From Blastobasis lacticolella (Eukaryota > Arthropoda > Insecta > Lepidoptera > Blastobasidae): a DNA stretch of 64,000 nucleotides. Position 1 is the stretch's first letter. Each line of letters begins with the position of its first letter. The stretch spans positions 21,397,622-21,461,621 of the forward strand of contig LR990044.1 in assembly GCA_905147135.1 (NCBI GenBank), read 5' to 3'. Shown one piece after another: positions 1-25,300 of this stretch. The translations under genes and the position numbers were made by a program. Below the pieces are notes generated by a model, which was given only the letters and a program-made list of their open reading frames with translations, made no database searches and had not been told where the DNA came from.

Positions 1-355
1 TTTTACTCAACCTGGATAGTAATAATCCAACTATAAAATAAGTATTATGTTTTAACAGTACATAATAAATAGTTACAGTATACAATATTTTTAAATGCAT
101 TTTCCAATTTCCCTTTTGTCTCAGTATTTATGTAAGGGCAATATAACAATTCTATCACATCTTATTCTTTTAACCAACAATTAAGATATAAAATAGAGTT
201 GTTTGAGAAAGTCATGTGACAATTATGATTTATAAGCCTAATAATAGATAGACCTATATTTGAACTTTTCTGTCTAAATTGTTGTAAGTACCTACGCTTA
301 CTTCATAAAAGCCATTGAGATCTCCCAGTTACCACTCCACTTTTGCCCATCTATT
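1..355. other. AT-rich non-coding sequence
   Basis: No coding signal or clear repeat is visible here. It may be intron or upstream sequence of the V-ATPase gene, whose non-coding first exon I could not place. Confidence 0.5.
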
Positions 356-660
356 AGTTACTGGCTGGCTGGAAGACAATTGCCACTGACCTCAAAACAA
401 AAAGTAAGATGGCAAGTCTACAAAGCCATAATGAGACCTATCTGGACCTAATACAACTGTTGGGAATAGCTAGCAATAGCAACATTGAAATATTGGAAAT
501 ATTCTAATCTAAAACTCTAAAAATACCGCAACACATAAGCAACAAATATATCGACTAAGACCTGGGAATCACAATGATAAAGCAGGAGATAACACATTGT
601 AGTGGAAATTACCACAAGAGAATCTCAATTTTACAGAATAAGCTTGCCCAGAGAATCAGT
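356..660 (+). mobile_element. Degenerate jockey-like LINE fragment (RT C-terminal region)
   Basis: With frameshifts allowed, it translates to YWLAGRQLPLTSKQ, then YKAIMRPIWT and GIASNSNIEILE. These match the region after the reverse transcriptase in lepidopteran jockey-type LINEs (ancestral form near YKAILKPIWTYGIQLWG). Broken by stops and shifts. Confidence 0.65.
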
Positions 661-1500
661 GGCAATGGAGGTCTTAGGTACATCTGGTTAAGGAGACAGT
701 ACCTGCCCTACCTATCCTTTAAAACCGATACCTCAGAGTGAGAGTGGATTATAAACATAACTCATCTTGCTGAAGTCTAGACTAGATTTGCAGTCAGACA
801 GTTGTATTCTACCAACAGATGGTAATCTGTTACTTCGCAAAGACCAAGTTTGTATAGTCCCAATTGAGATGTTTCATTCAAGGATTTATAACTTTTGTGC
901 TTGTAGTAAATCTGGAAATTATTCCGCATTATAGGTTGTAATGGCTAATCAGAATTTGTGGTTTGCGGCTATAGTCATGAGTTGACAAAGAATGACATGG
1001 TAACTAAACCATTTTGCTTGTATGTATATGGACTGCTCTTAGGCATGTTGATGTAATAAGAAATATATTTGTTATGTAGGTATTTACAACCTAAACCACA
1101 TTAACCTAATTAAAATTTTACAAATTACTTTAATAAAGACTAATTCTCTCCTATGTGCGGGCCTAGAAGGCTGGAAGACTGCCATTATCTCTTTGTATGA
1201 TCAGGCTTATGCACTGTGAGAGATACATTTCAGCTTGTGGGTCTCAGGTCACTTTTAGCAGCCGGATAGTTATTTAAACCGTAATTTAGGTACTTGTTCC
1301 ATTGTGTAAATAACAGTGGGCCTTTGAGAACTATATTTTGTAGTATATATTTCTAAATTAACAATTATACTATTCATATTTGTCAGTGTTCTGATTTATT
1401 GTCATTGATTGATGGAGTTTTGTATTGTTATCAGTACTAGTACTAGATAAAGAAAGTGCTCAGCTGATCTGTCACACATCAAAGTATTACATAACAAAAC
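661..1500. other. Non-coding sequence with no recognised element
   Basis: AT-rich sequence without open frames or terminal repeats. The left part may continue the LINE remnant. Confidence 0.4.
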
Positions 1501-1504
1501 CATT

Positions 1505-1622
1505 TTTTTTAATAACATTGTAGGCGAACAGGCAAGTGGGCCACCTGATGGAAAGTGGTCACCGCTGCCTGTAGACATAAGCAAGACCAGAGGAACTGGA
1601 AATGTGTTGCCCACCTCTATAA
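1505..1622 (+). repeat. Dispersed repeat F (CACCTGATGGAAAGTGGTCA)
   Basis: Contains the block GGGCCACCTGATGGAAAGTG followed by a GACATAAGCAA and TTGCCCACCTCT module, also found at 4150-4262, 15170-15240, 25440-25518 and 52575-52640. It is a common lepidopteran interspersed repeat. Confidence 0.7.
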
Positions 1623-1693
1623 CGACTTTCTGAAATAAGTTGCTAAATTATCTTGGGTTGTTCTTGAAATTCTCGTTATGATACTTTGATCTT

Positions 1694-1915
1694 AATAACC
1701 TCAGTGGTTCAGTGGTACAAGATGTTGGTCTGCCATGCAAGAGGTCCCTTGTTTGATTCCCAGCCAGACAGAATTTTAATTTCTGTTAGGAGTCTGGGTG
1801 TTCTATATATTTAAGTAGTATATCAGTTAGCACACATAGTACTAACTCTGCTTAGTTTGGGGCTGCCATCCAGCCGTTTGTGTGAATTTCTCCACTTTTA
1901 TTTATTTACTATTCA
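1694..1915 (+). mobile_element. SINE A copy 1 (tRNA-derived, diverged)
   Basis: A tRNA-like head (CTCAGTGGTTCAGTGG box A; TTTGATTCCC box B) is followed by a body with GTCTGGGTGTTCTAT and GCTTAGTTTGGGGCTG. The most diverged of five copies. Confidence 0.75.
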
Positions 1916-2162
1916 TGTAGGTAAGTATAACTGGGAGTAAACAGAATTGAGCGATATTATCTAACATAGTTGAACGTAATTCAATGCAATGTATGGTCAA
2001 TTGCAGAGTGCACTGACCGACCTAACCCTAGATTCATTACAGATAGCGGGTCGGTTCACTCTGAAACTAACGATAAGCTTGTTTTAACCATTAATAGTAA
2101 CTACATGTCTGGTAATTTCTAATGAGCATGTTTTCCTACATTGGCAGGGAAAAGGAATCAAT

Positions 2163-15559
<13,397 letters not shown>

Positions 15560-16380
15560 AGACCATTTTGCCGCGACGCGTTGCCGACTGTCCGCGACAT
15601 GGAACCGACATACCCACGTATAAGCGGGCCTTATAACTACCCACAATAATGAATTATTGAGTTTGGTATTAAAATGTTTGTCGGTTAGTCGTTGGCAACG
15701 CGTGAAATTGTTATTATTCTAGAACATAAATTAAACGTGTTGGAGTCTATGTAGAGACGCGTAATAATTAAGTGTAATATTCGTATTTTCCGGCAAATAT
15801 TGTGATTCCATCAGCTACATATTGTTGTTTCAGTAGATTTGAATACTGTTTGGAGTGACGGTAGGTTGGGATTCACCCTTGTATATATGACTACCCGCAA
15901 AGCAGTTTACATCGTCCCAGCGTACGTCACTACGTTACTTAGTTGTTATTGAATTATTATTATTATTATTAATAATTATTATGGAGAAAATATACACTAT
16001 TTAATTATATACACAACTAACATTATTTTTGCCCATTGATATTTTTTTCAGTGTGATTTGTTTTGATCAAAACTATTTGAGCCCTCTTTGCATTCCACGT
16101 TATTTGTTAGAGTTTTATCGATCGTACAGCTGTTGTTTTACTAAATTTCATCGCTTCGGGTCTAACAGTTTGTGCCATGCTGGACTAGGTTCTCAGTATT
16201 ATCGGATCAATGTATCAAGCTCGCGCACGCCTAACGTTTGTTGTAGTTGCTAAGTCGTTTCAATAAGATTGTACAAAGTTTGATGCAATAACATGATATA
16301 TTCTCGCTGTTCGCAACTTTGAGGTCGTGTTCGAGGAGAAAGTTATTATTATGAATAATAAACTGTAAAATGTATATTGT
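15560..16380 (+). other. V-ATPase A 3' UTR
   Basis: This is AT-rich sequence after the stop with no open coding signal. The first good polyadenylation signal is AATAAA at 16357-16362, giving a UTR of about 800 nt. It contains a short TTATTA run near 15955. Confidence 0.6.
16357..16362 (+). terminator. Polyadenylation signal AATAAA of V-ATPase A
   Basis: A canonical hexamer about 800 nt after the stop, followed within about 25 nt by a TG/T-rich stretch. A Helitron-like element begins shortly after it. Confidence 0.55.
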
Positions 16381-16393
16381 TGTTTTATTTTGG

Positions 16394-16740
16394 ACTAGTG
16401 GACCCGACTTCGTTCGCGTCCTACTCCTATACTACACTACCCTACATTACCCTACCCCTACTACCCTACCCTACACCTGCCCTACAGGATGGCGTGCTCA
16501 CTTGCTGTACATTGACGATTGACTGGGCTCCATCGGCCACCTCAGGGGCCAGCCCCCCCCCTAGAAAATAGCCCTAGATACGCTAATGCATCTACCTTAC
16601 ACCTACCCTACACCTATCTACCCCTACTTATCCTTTTTTCTTGCTTATAAATCGTTCTCTTGAATTAGTAGTTTAAAAGATCTTAGCGTACGTATACAAT
16701 GGGGGTAGTCGGCGGGAATCGACTTTGTTTTATACTATGT
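16394..16740 (-). mobile_element. Helitron-like element, minus strand, with CCCTACC repeats
   Basis: The minus strand reads from AGTATAAAACAAAGTCGAT through TTTAAACTACTAATTCAAGA to GCGAACGAAGTCGGGTCCAC and CTAGT. A simple CCCTACC-type run at 16425-16490 is internal. It starts right after the V-ATPase polyadenylation signal. Confidence 0.65.
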
Positions 16741-17862
16741 TAGTGCAGAGTTGAAGCGTATTATCTGAGAGCCGATGTTCAATCCGCGCGTCATTTTTTA
16801 ACGCCGAAAAAATATGAGCATTACATTGTTGAGTTAAGGGTGAATTTGCGTTATTAACTTTTAGAGAATTCGCTTCGACTCTGCTATGGGTCGATCTTAT
16901 ACCCTCGGCTAGTGTGTATTAATTGCATGCCAGATGAGAACGTCATAATTATTTTATAAGCATCCACCGTTGGCATAACCTAAGTGAGACCTAAATTCTT
17001 GAAATCATAGTGAAAACCACGAAATCGTTGCGTGGTTTGAGGAGACCGGTTGAACCTGTACGAGTTGAACAGTTTTGGGCGGCGTGACGGTTGTAGTGAT
17101 ATTTTTAGAATTTTTTTTTGGATGTAGCTGTCTTTTCGTAATATTTAGCTTTATAGTCAAGGATTTTACATATTGTTATTATATACAGTTATTTATAGTG
17201 ATATTTTTTGTTACAAACATGTGTCGTCGTCATTGCCCCCTTGACTAGTTATATCTTTCGCTGCTAACAAAAAAATTCTTACAAGTCCGAAATATACCAC
17301 AAAGTGTGCGTATGTCTAACCCCTAGCCCAGACAGTTGAATTCTCAAAATGTTGAGTTTGCAAAAAGTTGGATTTGCAGAATGCTGTATCCCACAATGTT
17401 GAATTTGCAATGCCAGTCCCAATTCTTTGAGGGAAACACAAAGATGGAGGCAAACGAGTTAGCATGTCATCTCCTTGGTCTTAGTCTCTTCCGTGACGTT
17501 TTAATTACTACTGGCTAGCGCTTTCAATTATTCCGCGAATAAATTCAAATATGATGTAATTTTCTTGTTATACGGCAACATTTGTCACATTTTGAAAATA
17601 TGCCACGGTTATTTAAATAATTATATTATTTTAATATTTTAAGTGGGCTATAATTCTTATTAAGGATAAGTACCTACTATAAGCTTTATTAAGTTTAGAA
17701 GGTTGCTAAGATGCTGTGAAATACCTACCTACTTATATTTGTAGACTGTGTTATAGACGTAAAAGTTCAGACAAAATAGAACGTGTTTTTATTCCTGTAT
17801 TATTTCAAGTATAAGGTATGGTACTAAATGTAGGTATATTGTGCTATGTAGGTAATTGAGTA
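16741..17862. other. Intergenic AT-rich sequence
   Basis: No gene seen. A weak short repeat of GTTGAATTTGCA-like words occurs at about 17335-17415. Confidence 0.45.
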
Positions 17863-18110
17863 ATGCGCGTCGGTGGCCGAGTGGTTAAGGTATCTGACTC
17901 GTATGCGAGAGGTACCGGGTTCAAATGCCACTGCTGCCATGTATCAATAACTCTTTTCAAAGTACAGTAGCTCAACACTAACCGATGCTCTTGCGGTGAG
18001 GCAAAACATTGTGATGAAACCAGCACATCTGGTCAGGTTCCCCTGGTAAAGTATCACGAAGGTCAGATGGCAGTCGCTCCAATGTAATTTGGTACCTACC
18101 CACATGGCGG
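17863..18110 (+). mobile_element. SINE B copy, plus strand (head and middle)
   Basis: GCGTCGGTGGCCGAGTGGTT (box A), GAGAGGTACCGGGTTCAAAT (box B), then CTAACCGATGCTCTTGCGG and AGGTCAGATGGCAGTCGCTC. The Leu/Ser-tRNA-like head resembles a tRNA but is a SINE. Confidence 0.8.
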
Positions 18111-18589
18111 CTCTGGGGTTCCATCCCGGTACAGTACAAGAAAGTAAGTGCATTTCCACTTCAAGAAAATGTACATTTGCCGCCACATTCACGGCATTTG
18201 GTGTATCTTTAGCCATAATCAGTTTGCTAAAAGAAGGGAGAATTAGCTGTCCCTTATGCTAAAAGGACTCGTCTTTTACTCCCTGGATATTTTATTTCAA
18301 TATATAAAAATTAAAAATTGAGTTTCGATATGTGAATACTAGTCGGTAGAATTGTATTTTTAATGTTTTGTTAATATTTTTTGAATTGTATTTTTACGTG
18401 TAGATAATGTTGTAAATTGTTATGCACCGCCTGCAATTTTTATTACCAGTTTTCGGGGTAGACTGGTAGATAAAGCTACAAAGCTTTAAGTCCACCTTTG
18501 TACTATTTTGGACAATTTATTTATGAATACTGTAAAAACCGTTTAACAACTGCACAGTAGTGCAAAGGAATATGATTCTTAAGGTGGTT
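18111..18589. other. Intergenic sequence without recognised features
   Basis: AT-rich, no open frames or repeats that I can identify. Confidence 0.4.
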
Positions 18590-18662
18590 ATGAACGTATG
18601 CCCTTGGATTGTACCTCTCGTTTACGAGTTGGATCTCTTAACCACTAGTCCACCGGCTCATT
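18590..18662 (-). mobile_element. SINE B head fragment, minus strand
   Basis: TGTACCTCTCGTTTACGAGT and TCTTAACCACTAGTCCACCG are the reverse complement of the tRNA-like head. Confidence 0.6.
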
Positions 18663-18747
18663 TTCCAACCATCACTTAAGTACGTACCGTCAACAGCATA
18701 TCGACCTTCCCTGAAATGTTAGCTCCTTTTATACTGGTTCTTGATTG

Positions 18748-19030
18748 ATGGGTGCTTTTATAATTTGTAACGTGGACGTCCACGATATAGAGGTGAGGTG
18801 GCATAATAAAGACACACGTATTGAACGGGAAAAGTCAAATAATCGTAAAATAAGAGACGTCTCGAGACGACAATATTTCTGTTCTCTGGCAACCCCGAAG
18901 CACGACCGTTCGCACCAAAAACGTCACACTCCTGTTTTGTTAAATATTGTCCCCTTCATGCCACTTCTTCCCTATATCGTGGACGTCCACGGTATTATCG
19001 TCACGTTACAATTTATAAGAGCGCCCAAAA
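18748..19030. mobile_element. MITE with palindrome-bearing arms, just upstream of the DUF4795-like gene
   Basis: Inverted arms 18750-18806 and 18957-19028 (core ATTTGTAACGTGGACGTCCA) enclose AT/AC-rich DNA. Each arm carries the perfect palindrome CGTGGACGTCCACG (18771-18784, 18978-18991). Partial direct repeats TTTATACTGGTT and CTTGATTGA flank it at 18727-18748 and 19036-19060. Confidence 0.8.
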
Positions 19031-19087
19031 TGGGTTTTATACTGGTTGGCCCTTGATTGAGCCTCCTTCCCGCTTTCAGCCGTCGCC

Positions 19088-19327
19088 ATGAGCGTGCGTT
19101 ACGACAGCAGCGCCCGCGGCGGCCGTAAGCCGAGCGCTCGCTCGCACACCAAGCGGCCAGTCCATGTGCCCCATCACGGGGGAGGCCCAGGGCTGACCTC
19201 CTCCTCACGCGGCTACAGCATGAGCCGCATGCTCGCCGAGCCCAATATGAGCGACAGCATGCTGCTGGTCACGATCGAGGATATCATCAATAACGCCTTC
19301 AATATCGGGTTCAAGGAGGGCGAGACG
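19088..19327 (+). CDS. DUF4795-like gene exon 1
   Basis: Codes residues 1-80. A basic, Ser/Arg/His-rich N-terminus is followed by NMSDSMLLVTIEDIINNAFN, the hydrophobic motif near the start of QRICH2-like proteins. It ends in phase 0 at GTAAGA. TTTCAG at 19074-19079 could be an acceptor for this exon. Confidence 0.8.
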
Positions 19328-22300
19328 GTAAGATTAGCTTGTGATTCAATAACTTAAACTTAAGCCGATATCATCATCACAGCCCATAACAGCCCACTGC
19401 AGGACTTTGGGCCTCTCCCACAAAAGGGGAGGTTATTGCCATAATCTCCACGCTTGGCAGGCGGGTTGGAGATCGCAGTGTTGCAAACATAACAATGGAA
19501 AACGCTGCTGCCCATTTTCCAGTTTACGGAGACTCTAGATCTTTTGTCTCCTTGTACGACACCCACGACTATTGGGTTGGTGCTATTCTACTCTACCGGA
19601 CACCACACGGCCTATATAATCCGATATAATCCTTAGGTATCTCCCTGTTTGATGCATCCCGTTTGCGTGTTTTATCGCTTGTGCAGCGCGGTTTGTTCTG
19701 AGCAACGGCGAGATGTCCACCTATAGCCATGTTCTATCATCGCACTGCTCGCCATCGACAGGGAGTCCATCCTCACACCATGGAACCGAATTGGATGCGA
19801 ACTGTGTGGTTCTAGATTAACTTTTTTCCACGCAAACTAAGCTTGTGGAATGAGTCCCCTGTGGAGTTCTTCAAGAAAGGGATGAAAAGGGTTTTACAGA
19901 TTCAGATTCAGATTCTTTATTGATAACAATAGTTATTTATTTATTTAAAACTTTATTGTACAATAATACAATTGGCGGACTTGGCTGGCTTTATCTTCCA
20001 GTCAACCAGTAGACAATGCAGAAAGTGAGTAAGTAGGTGCTTTATAAAGCGTGATGATAGATTGTAACTTACCTAAATACAATACTAACTACATCAAGAT
20101 AGAATAAACATATATTATATTATAATAAATACTATACATACATACATTTATTAAAAATAAAGATACTTTATACTATTTATATTGACTTTTTGGAGTTACA
20201 GGTCATTAGGTACATTATCGAATCATTCGTAATACAACTTATGTCGTTTTATTTATAATTATAATATAATAAGAATTACAAATGTTACATTTATAATTAA
20301 TGATAATAGTAAAATATAAATAAATCATACCTACTGAAAATTGTAGGCCAAATAAAAAAATATCAACTACGATTAAATTAATAAAAATAGAAATGTCATA
20401 ACAATAAATTAATGTTTAAAAATTGATAACAATACAATACTGTCAAGTAATTCATAATTGAATAGTAAGTAATTTCACATGTCAATAGATTAAATAATAT
20501 CGATAAACAAAATTGTCAAACATTATTCATTTATAAATTCTTCTAAGGTATAGAAACACTTATCTTAAAGCCAATTTTTCGTTAGTGATTTAAAAGTGGC
20601 GATAGAGGTTGCATCTCTAACGTTTGCCGGAAGTTTGTTATACATATACGGTAGGCCCCAGTACGTAGCAGCAGGCAGGTCAGCAGCACGGGCGTGATAC
20701 CCCTGGTATTGCAAACGCCTATAGGCTGCGGTAACTGCTTGTTTACCATCAGACAGGCCGTAAGCTTGTCTGCCAACTTAATGATGACTACTAACTTGTG
20801 ACATCTATTCTTTGTGTGATTGCGCAAATCTCCTCTAGCGCTAGACACCTATCACGACACGGCCTGCGGGCGACTGAGGCGCTGTCCTAATTGACAATGC
20901 TCGTGCGACGGGCGGTTTTGAGGTTTCATTATTGGTCGGGTGACGTCCGTCGTACGACCTTGGTCGCACGACCGCTGCCAATTACTTACTTACTTACTTA
21001 ATGAATGTAATTTCTTATTTTTTTAGGTCAGTACTTAAATTGTTACATAGTCTATGTTTTTGTAAATCCGAGGGGTGGGAGCCTGGTGACCTGTATCACA
21101 GGTTCTCTGGGGAACCTATTTCAGGCACCAGTCTCTCACAAATAAATATAGTTATAAAAATTGTATAGTGCTGACCTACTTACATATTATTTATTTATTT
21201 ATGAAGAGATAATAAATGCTTATTATTATTATAATTAGGACAACGCCTAAAGGGGACACAGTTAATCATGCGTACTCTCATATTTGGAGTCGGTTTTCGT
21301 CAGCGCGACCCGGTCACAGACCGAGCCTGAAGGACAGGGTTCCCTGTCAAAATCTGAATATCCAATACAACCCCCTCGCAGCGGTTCAGCGTGAACTTCA
21401 GCAAGATCCAGTCGGTGCTGATGATTCTGTCGAGCAGCATGAGGCTGCTGGAACGCAAGGTGGACGTGCATTTGCCGCCGGCGGGCGCGCTCGCCAGATA
21501 CGAGGAGTTCTACGAGGTCAGTCGAGGAACTGTCAATATAAATCATCAAACTAGCAGCCTATTCCGCCTCCGTTTCGACTAGGTTTCGTTTTACTACTCC
21601 TTTTTTGAGACATTTTCAATGGTTTATCTTTGAAGGAGTTTGCAACTGAGCTGGGCTCTGGGCTGGTGCATCTCAATATTGGTGTATTTCTTTTCGACCA
21701 GTAGCCGTATTCACAATGGCACAATACGGAATCGACAAAGGACCCCGCAAAAGTTCTTAGGAAAATGTGGTTTCAGTTAATTTTGATGAAATTTTCATAT
21801 GTTATAGAGAGTAGAGTTTCCGTGGAATCTATCGGGATTCTGAATAACAGTTTTCGAATCGATCGACACGGATTCGCAGCTCACGAATTTCGTGTCGAAT
21901 CGTTCGGAAACGGTTTCGAATCATTGTGAATACGGCTACAGGTCTATGATCTCATGTCGTCAGTAGCTATAGATATCCCGGGAAGTGTTTTAAAGAAGTA
22001 TTTGGGCTGGTACTACTCGCTGCTAATTAATCACAGTTTAATCTGATTCATCTGGATGATTTTACTGTTTCAAGGAAGTCCCTGCCTCATTAACTTGATT
22101 GTTTGTATTCTTCTATAATAGAACAAAATAGAGAATAAGCTACCTACCTATGCCCGCAATGGACTTTCGAGCTACCGTACCTATTCATCAGATTGCATCG
22201 GATGTGTGGCATGTCGAGATTGTCATAGAGATAGAATCATACTTCAGACTTAATGAATATTAATTTGACGACCTGAGTTTAGTGGTCAACATGGTGGTCT

Positions 22301-25300
22301 GCTACGCAACAGGTCCCGGGTTCGATTCTCGGCTGGGCAGAAATTGAAATGATGTATTTTAATTTCTGTTACGGGTCTGGGTGTTCTATGTATATTAAGT
22401 ATGTATTTAAAAAAAAGTATATAAGTAGTAAATCAGTTATCTAGCACCCAAAGTACAAGCTTTGCTTAGTTTGGGGCTAGATGGCGCTGTGTGAATTTGT
22501 CCGTGATTATTTATTTATTTATTAAAAGTTTAAGTTCTTTAACAGTCCTTCATCACGAAGCGCCCTGCTGAAAGAAGAAAGAAGCCTCCTCCTGGACGTA
22601 AGTACTAGCACAGTATAAAAAGATCTACTAGGACAAATATTAAAATTTCCCGCAGGTTGACTCAGGTCCAGAACCAGTCTCAGGGTACCCAGCGGAATAT
22701 CGATATTATTAATTAATAAAATACGATTATTCTTTAGTTATTTACTTACTTCGCTTGATCAGCGATCTGAAGTGGATCTTGGCCTCCGACACAAAGATTT
22801 GCTCTTCCCAGTGAGTTATGTGCAGGTCTTTCCGCTCCTTTATTAATTGCATTTATAACCTTTAACCATGGCGTAATACGTAGAATAGACTGACTGAGTG
22901 GCAAATCTTCTCGCTGATTTACTGATCGCTGAATGGGTTATTTTGTTGCGTACTGTGAATCTCATAGCGAAGTAATGTTGTGCTCCCTTAGCTCCGCCAG
23001 GGCCGAGCGTAACCAGGACCGGCAGCCGGATCCGAATCGGCAGCATCGAGGTGGTGACACAGGAGCAGTTCAGGTTAGCGTGTATTGCTTGGAACCTTTC
23101 CTATTTGTTGGTAAACTAGCCAAACTAAAGTGAGCACCGGGAAATGGACGAACGGGGACTGGTTAGACAAATTAGTGAGCAAGTCTTAATGGTCAGTGAT
23201 CATCGCCCAGTCCTTGATGGCCTTAGATAAAGTCGTTTAGGCTATTTTCTTGTTATTTGCGATGTTTATAGGGCTTCACTCGTTTGTCTGGCTGTGTTTT
23301 TCTTAATTCGACCAGCCAGGCATTTGACCGCCATCTCACCTGGTGGTATGTGACGATGCGGCCGAATGTATGTATTTATATATGTGTGTATGCATTAGGC
23401 GGCATGCTGGCTATGATCTACATCATCATCAGTAGCTCGTAATAATATACTTGTCAGACGGATTGGATATCTTAATTTTTAAAACACATCACAAACCGCA
23501 GCTGATCAGGTTATGGTGTAGATACGGAAATCCTACTGGAGTGCCTCTAGAAAATTGACAGCTTTTAGTTTTTGTTATGTGAATTATTACGCATGTATAT
23601 TTTTTAACTAAAGACTGAGTTTAAACCTTCTCAATGTGTGTTCAGGGTTCTTGAAGAAAAAATACAGGTTCTAACGGAACTGGCGCGGACCCCGCCGCCG
23701 CTTCCAAACATACCGGGGAACAAGGAGCTGCTGCAGAGTATCATGAATGGGGATATCTCAGTACCAGAACTCCTGCAAAACTTGCAAGTACGTTACGCTT
23801 GGACCCGGTTTTATATAGGTCCAGTAGGCTAATAAACAATGTTGAAACAAAAACGAGCACATGGGTAATTTTCATACAATCGAGACAATTTGAAGACCTT
23901 GGACATCCCCCTGGGAATTTTCTGGATGCAATCTAACTACGCACATCTAGACCATAGATGGAGGAGTTCTAAGAGTTCCTATGGTACCTAACAGATTGAA
24001 GAAAGTTGTCAGGGAGATATAAGGTCTCCCAAGTCGTCTCGTTAAGAGTGCTTTTTATAGTTATAATGCATCTTTATATCTCGAATAAACTTGTATCGAG
24101 TAACTATCATAATGATTGGAACATTATTTTATTTTGTTACTACCTAAACATTTTATTAATATCATGCATGATATTGACGAACTGTTCATCCAGATATGTT
24201 CCTGCATGGCCGCGGCCGAGGCTGCCCTAATCCAGCTATCCGAGCTGATAGGCGACCGAAAGAGCTCGCTTATCAACATACATATATGAAAATTACCCAT
24301 ATATCCTCTTATTTTTTGCAAAAGATTATTCTACAGTGCAATTCAATTGCAATCCGCCTGCGCAGCAATATACCCTCAAACTATTCATCCAGATATGCTC
24401 CCGCATGACCGCGGCCGAGGCTGCCTTAATCCAGCTGTCGGAGCTGATAGGCGACCTGATATGAAAATTACCCATATGCCCCCTTATTTTTTCAAAAGAT
24501 AATTCCACAGTTCAATTTAAATGCAATCCGCCTATATAGCTGTAGACCCTCAAACTATTCATCCAGATATGCTACCGCATGGCCGCGGCCGAGGCTGCCC
24601 TGATCCAGCTATCGGAGCTGATAGGCGACCGGAAGAGCTCGCCTATCAACTTAAAGGAAAATTACCCATATGCCCCCTTATTTTTTGCAAAAGATAATTC
24701 TACAGTGAAATTCAAATGCAATCCGCCTGCGTAGCAATAGACCCTCAAACTCTTCATCCAGATATGCTCCCGCATGGCCTCGGCCGAGGCAGCGCTGATC
24801 CAGCTATCGGAGCTGATAGGCGACCTGGAGGGCTCGGGCGCGCTCCCGGACGCTCTCGCCGCGCGCCTGGAGACGCTGCACGAACAGATCGGCGCCATCA
24901 ACGCTGACCATGAGGAGGCTGTGAAGATCACGGTGCAATGATTGGTTGTTTATTCCTTGATGAACGATACGACGGAAGCGGGCGATATGACGGAATCGTG
25001 GTCCCGCCACGATGTTTGCTTTTTATTCGTGAACCCACCGGCATACTCTTAGAGCAGAATGCATATTAGTACGTTGAAGGCTAAATACACCTAACCTACT
25101 ACCGATTTATGGGTAACTTAGACTGACTAAACGTTTGTTTACGATACTGAACACTGTCAGCGCCACTGGTCTAGTGGCAGTGTGTTTGCGCAGTTTCCGG
25201 GAAGTGGATGGATGACCGTTTCGTACTTTTAGGTTAGTCAAACTTCAGCACCGCAACGAACTCGCTAATAACGTTGGCAAAGCGTGATTAACCTAGGCCA

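Noticed and set aside
17863..17940. Possible functional tRNA gene (Leu/Ser-like boxes A and B)
   Set aside because: No complete cloverleaf; the same head with the same non-tRNA body recurs at 30711 and inverted at 6085-6395, so it is a tRNA-derived SINE.
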